Shown here: positions 6,090 to 8,990 of the stretch, piece by piece
Numbering within the stretch: position 1 is the stretch's first letter
How the letters are laid out: every line of letters begins with the position of its first letter
Source of the DNA: Flavobacterium psychrophilum
Lineage (GTDB): Bacteria; Bacteroidota; Bacteroidia; Flavobacteriales; Flavobacteriaceae
Assembly: GCA_945866505.1 (NCBI GenBank)
Contig: CAMBHH010000139.1
Location: 1-8,990, forward strand
Reading direction: 5' to 3'
Length of the DNA: 8,990 nt
The notes under the pieces: model-generated
The model's database searches: none
The model's input: the letters and a program-made list of their open reading frames with translations, nothing else
Told to the model about the DNA's origin: nothing
Made by a program: the position numbers and the translations under genes

Positions 6090-6169
6090 CTAGCCCTGAT
6101 GGGAACGGCATCCTTTTGTGGCGGTGTTCGCCACAAAAGATACAGTGTACAGCGGGAAAAAGCTTCTAA
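6090..6169 (+). ncRNA. Flavobacterial structured intergenic repeat, resembling Flavo-1 RNA
   Basis: The plus strand runs from a TAGCCC block through a GGCATCC block to an 11-bp perfect stem, CTTTTGTGGCG (6113-6123) pairing with CGCCACAAAAG (6129-6139) around GTGTT. AGATACAG and AGCGGGA blocks and an AGCTTCTAA end follow. The order of TAGCCC, GGCATCC, a variable hairpin, AAAGATACAG and AGCGGGA is one I recall as a common intergenic unit in Flavobacterium genomes. I believe it corresponds to the Flavo-1 motif, but this is from memory and unverified. A CCC/GGG pairing between 6094-6096 and 6154-6156 could close the structure. It is antisense to the flanking genes. Confidence 0.5.
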
Positions 6170-6190
6170 TGTTTGAAATAAATCGGATAA

Positions 6191-6634
6191 TTATTTTAAT
6201 GTTGAATACACATAAGCTTCCAAAGCTTTTAGTTCTTCATCCGAAAAAGTTTTAGTTATGGCGAAGTTGGCTTTCATTAGGTCGTATTGCGAAGGGTCAA
6301 CAATGGGTTTGCCCTCTCCTTTTAAGAATGTTACCATATCACCGTTTTTTTCTTTATAAATTTTGGCAATGTCTTGCAAACTTGGGCCTACTACTTTTGC
6401 GTCAGTTTTGTGACATGCAATACAAGCACCTTTTCCGTTAAAAAGTGTCAAGCCTAATTCTTCCGGTTTTTGAACTTCGGTTGCAGGTTCTGCAGTGGTT
6501 TCAGTTGTTGTTTCAATTGTAGTTTCAGTTGTAGTTGTTTCTGGCGCTGAAGCTTCCTCGGAATGCTCTTTTTTACAGGAAAGTACGGATAGTAAACCTG
6601 CAGATAATAAGGATAATAGTACTGTTTTTTTCAT
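6191..6634 (-). CDS. Lipoprotein c-type cytochrome
   Basis: A 147-residue monohaem cytochrome c anchored to a membrane as a lipoprotein and facing the periplasm, probably an electron carrier. A lipoprotein signal peptide ends in LLSVLSC, making Cys20 the lipidated residue. Residues about 25-58 form a Thr/Glu-rich, low-complexity linker that should act as a flexible tether. The haem attachment site is CIACH (Cys71, Cys74, His75), and Met120 in QYDLMKANF is a good candidate for the distal ligand. The KVVGPSLQDIA segment is typical of small class I cytochromes, and the helix at the C-terminus (SDEELKALEAYVYS) completes the fold. It begins 3 nt after the hemB stop codon, so the two are almost certainly co-transcribed, linking haem supply with a haem-binding product. 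Its redox partner cannot be named from the sequence. Confidence 0.9.
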   Translation of the reverse strand: MKKTVLLSLLSAGLLSVLSCKKEHSEEASAPETTTTETTIETTTETTAEPATEVQKPEELGLTLFNGKGACIACHKTDAKVVGPSLQDIAKIYKEKNGDMVTFLKGEGKPIVDPSQYDLMKANFAITKTFSDEELKALEAYVYSTLK

Positions 6635-6637
6635 GGT

Positions 6638-7633
6638 TTATTTATTTAAAATTATTGCTGCTTCTTTGGCAAAATAAGTCGAAATTAAACTTGCTCCGGC
6701 TCTTTTGATACACATTAATTGTTCCATCATAATCTTGTCGTGGTCGAGCCAACCTCTTTCGGAAGCGGCTTTGATCATCGCATATTCGCCCGAAACATGA
6801 AAAACCGTTACTGGAACATTTACCGCATTTTTTACTTCTCGAACAATGTCTAAATAGGCAATTCCAGGTTTTACCATAACCATATCGGCGCCTTCTTCTA
6901 CATCCATTAAGGCTTCTTTTATGGCTTCGATGCGGTTGGCATAATCCATTTGGTAGCTTTTTTTATCTTTTGGAACGGCGATGTCGGAATCTTTTGGCGC
7001 ACTTCCCAAAGCATCGCGAAATGGTCCATAAAATGCCGAAGCATATTTTGCTGAATAACTCATAATTCCCACATTGTGAAATCCTGCCGTATCCAATCCT
7101 TCGCGCAACCGTAAAACACGACCATCCATCATATCGCTTGGCGCTACAAAATCGGCTCCAGCTTGGGCATGGGAAACGGCCATTTTTATTAAGGCTTCAT
7201 TAGTAGAGTCATTTTCTATATCGCCATTGGCAATAATGCCGTCGTGACCATAAATCGAATACGGATCAAGTGCTACATCAGGCATTACAATCATTTCTGG
7301 ACAAGCATTTTTAATTGCTTTTATGGTTCTTTGCATCAAACCATCAGGATTCCAAGCTTCTTTTCCGGTATTGTCTTTTAGGGATTCGTCTATTTTCACA
7401 TAAATGTTTACGGCACGAATTCCTAGTGCAAAAAGTTCTTTGACTTCTTCAGCTGTTAAATCAATTGAACGTCTGAAAATTCCAACCATTGAAGGAATTT
7501 CTACTTTGACGTTTTCTCCTTCTGCAACAAACATTGGAAACATAAAATCGGCTGGACTCAATGTTGTTTCGCGAACCAAACTCCTAATTGATTCGTTTAT
7601 TCTTAATCTCCGGCCTCTTTGTAATGGGAACAT
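6638..7633 (-). CDS. hemB: Delta-aminolevulinic acid dehydratase (porphobilinogen synthase), zinc-independent type
   Basis: A 331-residue cytoplasmic enzyme that condenses two 5-aminolevulinate molecules to porphobilinogen, the second common step of tetrapyrrole synthesis. The two active-site lysines are Lys196 in MSYSAKYASAFYGPF and Lys255 in MVMVKPG, the latter forming the P-side Schiff base. At the metal site the sequence is DVALDPYSIYGHDG (119-132): Ala121, Asp123 and Asp131 occupy the positions of the three cysteines in zinc enzymes such as E. coli HemB. This marks the zinc-independent (magnesium-responsive) class. Length and N-terminus (MFPLQRGRRLRINESIR) are normal. It follows hemF after 57 nt and precedes the cytochrome gene by 3 nt, and is probably transcribed with both. 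Confidence 0.96.
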   Translation of the reverse strand: MFPLQRGRRLRINESIRSLVRETTLSPADFMFPMFVAEGENVKVEIPSMVGIFRRSIDLTAEEVKELFALGIRAVNIYVKIDESLKDNTGKEAWNPDGLMQRTIKAIKNACPEMIVMPDVALDPYSIYGHDGIIANGDIENDSTNEALIKMAVSHAQAGADFVAPSDMMDGRVLRLREGLDTAGFHNVGIMSYSAKYASAFYGPFRDALGSAPKDSDIAVPKDKKSYQMDYANRIEAIKEALMDVEEGADMVMVKPGIAYLDIVREVKNAVNVPVTVFHVSGEYAMIKAASERGWLDHDKIMMEQLMCIKRAGASLISTYFAKEAAIILNK

Positions 7634-7649
7634 AATGTGCTATTTAAAA

Positions 7650-7681
7650 TTGTTTAAAAGTTTAAGGTTTAAAGTTGTTTT
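7650..7681. repeat. GTTTAAA-rich low-complexity spacer between hemF and hemB
   Basis: The 57-nt gap holds imperfect copies of GTTTAA/GTTTAAA on the plus strand (at about 7652, 7660, 7667 and 7678). Similar tracts are common between flavobacterial genes in my recollection. No hairpin or promoter is convincing here, so hemB is probably read from an upstream promoter. Confidence 0.4.
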
Positions 7682-7690
7682 ACTTTGCAC

Positions 7691-8623
7691 TTAAACCCAA
7701 TCAATTGGTTTTTCTAATACTGCAACTAATTTTTCTTCTTCGCTTCCTTTTTCAGGATGATGGTCATAAACCCACTGAACGTGTGGCGGCAAACTCATTA
7801 AGATACTTTCAATTCTTCCATTTGTTTTTAAGCCAAATAAAGTGCCTTTATCGTGTACCAAATTAAATTCTACATAACGACCGCGACGGATTTCCTGCCA
7901 CGTTTTTTGATTCTTCGAATATAATACATTTTTTCTTTTCTCCACAATTGGAACATAAGCATCTAAAAAACTATTGCCTACTTCGGTTACAAAACTAAAC
8001 CAATTTTCCATTGACATTGCATCAGTAGTTTTACAATAATCAAAAAACAATCCGCCAATTCCGCGCGCTTCGTTGCGATGTGCGTTCCAAAAATACCCAT
8101 CACATTGTTTTTTATATTTTGGATAAAATTCCGAATTATGCTTATCGCAAGCAGTTTTACAAGTTTGATGAAAATGAATTGCATCTTCTTCAAACAAATA
8201 ATAAGGCGTTAAATCTTGTCCACCTCCAAACCATTGCTGAATCACGTTTCCGTTATCATCATACATTTCAAAATAGCGCCAATTCGCGTGAACCGTGGGC
8301 ACCATCGGGTTTTTTGGATGCAAAACTAAACTCAATCCACAGGCAAAAAAATCGGCTTCACCCACGTTGAATAATTTTTGCATCGAATCAGGCAATTTTC
8401 CGTGAACGGCAGAAATATTAACGCCGCCTTTTTCGAAAACGGCTCCATTTTCAATCACTCGTGTTCGTCCGCCTCCGCCTTCTGTTCGTTTGGCTTCGCC
8501 CTGTTCGTCTTCGACTCGAGTCCAAATATCCTCTCGGAATTTGGTTGCACCATCAGCTTCTTCTAATCCTTTGCAGATTTGGTCTTGAAGGTTTTGTATG
8601 TATTGGTAGAATTTATTTTTCAT
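7691..8623 (-). CDS. hemF: Oxygen-dependent coproporphyrinogen III oxidase
   Basis: A 310-residue cytoplasmic enzyme that oxidatively decarboxylates two propionates of coproporphyrinogen III to vinyl groups using O2, a late step of haem synthesis. Length is close to E. coli HemF (299). Family blocks are in order: GGGGRTRVIENGAVFEKGGVN (49-69), HPKNPMVPTVHANWRYFE (102-119), GGGQDLTPYY (133-142), NEARGIGGLFFDY (184-196) and the strongly conserved RRGRYVEFNLVHDKGTLFGL (246-265) followed by NGRIESILMSLPP. Use of this form implies aerobic growth; an oxygen-independent partner (HemN) may exist elsewhere. The ATG shares bases with the TGA of the preceding acetyltransferase gene (ATGA at 8620-8623), suggesting translational coupling. 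hemB lies downstream on the same strand. Confidence 0.96.
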   Translation of the reverse strand: MKNKFYQYIQNLQDQICKGLEEADGATKFREDIWTRVEDEQGEAKRTEGGGGRTRVIENGAVFEKGGVNISAVHGKLPDSMQKLFNVGEADFFACGLSLVLHPKNPMVPTVHANWRYFEMYDDNGNVIQQWFGGGQDLTPYYLFEEDAIHFHQTCKTACDKHNSEFYPKYKKQCDGYFWNAHRNEARGIGGLFFDYCKTTDAMSMENWFSFVTEVGNSFLDAYVPIVEKRKNVLYSKNQKTWQEIRRGRYVEFNLVHDKGTLFGLKTNGRIESILMSLPPHVQWVYDHHPEKGSEEEKLVAVLEKPIDWV

Positions 8624-8990
8624 TTTTTCAATTCATATAACTCCATATCTAAAGGGAATTCATTTGGTGGAGTGTATTCATTCAATAGTGTTTTCTGCCA
8701 AATAAAATTACATTTTTGGGCCACTTTAGCACTTCCAATATTATCTTTATGAACAATTATTTGAAGATTTTCAAGTCCAAGAATTTCAAATGCATATTTC
8801 GAAACTGCATTTATTGCTTTTGACATCCACCCTTTATTTTCATAGTTTGAATCAATGCAATAGGCAAATTCCCCTTGTTTAATTTCCCAAGTGATTTCTT
8901 TAATTATTATAATTCCCGTTATTTGATTTGTTGTTGATTCTTTAATTGCAAACGTAAATTCAGATTTCGATTGGCACTCAACTTCTTTAT
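8620..8990 (-). CDS. GNAT-family N-acetyltransferase, C-terminal part (N-terminus beyond window edge)
   Basis: The frame is open from the right edge to a TGA at 8620-8622, giving 122 complete codons (first full codon 8986-8988). It resembles RimJ/RimL-type acetyltransferases, which transfer acetyl from acetyl-CoA to an amino group. The acetyl-CoA-binding motif A region reads FAYCIDSNYENKGWMSKAI, followed by a helix, then the strand and turn LENLQIIVHKDNIGSAKVAQKCNF, typical of this fold, where the asparagine-serine pair lies before the last helix. The ATG at 8824-8826 is internal to motif A and is not the start. The last bases overlap the hemF start, so the gene belongs to the haem operon by position, although its substrate is unknown and a direct role in haem synthesis is not implied. 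About 50 N-terminal residues are probably missing. Confidence 0.88.
   Translation of the reverse strand, partial: KEVECQSKSEFTFAIKESTTNQITGIIIIKEITWEIKQGEFAYCIDSNYENKGWMSKAINAVSKYAFEILGLENLQIIVHKDNIGSAKVAQKCNFIWQKTLLNEYTPPNEFPLDMELYELKK

Noticed and set aside
8080..8370. Plus-strand 96-codon frame opposite hemF
   Set aside because: It lies wholly antisense to a highly conserved enzyme and shows no domain.

Overview
The window looks like chromosomal DNA of a Flavobacterium-like member of the Bacteroidota. The reasons are AT-rich composition, AT-rich leaders without Shine-Dalgarno sequences, a C-terminal type IX secretion (T9SS) sorting domain, a TAnnTTTG-type promoter box, and intergenic repeats of a kind I associate with flavobacteria. 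Every gene I can support lies on the minus strand, so transcription runs from high to low coordinates.

Layout from the upstream side (right end). A GNAT acetyltransferase cut by the window edge (8620-8990) overlaps hemF (7691-8623) in an ATGA junction. hemB (6638-7633) follows after 57 nt, and a lipoprotein c-type cytochrome (6191-6634) follows hemB after 3 nt. This reads as one transcription unit that makes tetrapyrrole precursors and ends with a haem-binding protein. Then comes a 239-nt spacer with strong hairpins, including a repeat resembling the Flavo-1 structured-RNA family. Next is ogt (5481-5951), a suicidal O6-alkylguanine repair protein whose extreme C-terminus looks like a sliding-clamp-binding peptide. 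It is followed by a hairpin and then a DEDDy-type 3'-5' exonuclease (4671-5384).

The most unusual stretch is 4138-4670. A small four-helix-bundle gene of the 23S rRNA intervening-sequence protein (IVP/S23) family sits between inverted copies of a 13-bp unit. One side holds nine perfect tandem copies; the other holds just under two copies in opposite orientation. This cassette fills the gap between the stop codon of the exonuclease gene and the region 15 bp before the start of the next gene. It looks like a small repeat-bounded insertion.

Below it is a fused SpmA/SpmB-type membrane protein (2683-4122). A gene-poor 363-nt region with a three-hairpin REP-like element follows. Then come a secreted leucine-rich-repeat protein with an EF-hand-like loop and a T9SS tail (1000-2319), and the N-terminal part of a class I iron-sulphur fumarase (1-887) with its own plausible promoter.

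Most of the window is ordinary core metabolism and repair. The interest lies in the IVP-repeat cassette, the intergenic structured repeats, and a few protein-level details. No tRNA, rRNA, CRISPR array or intact insertion sequence was seen.
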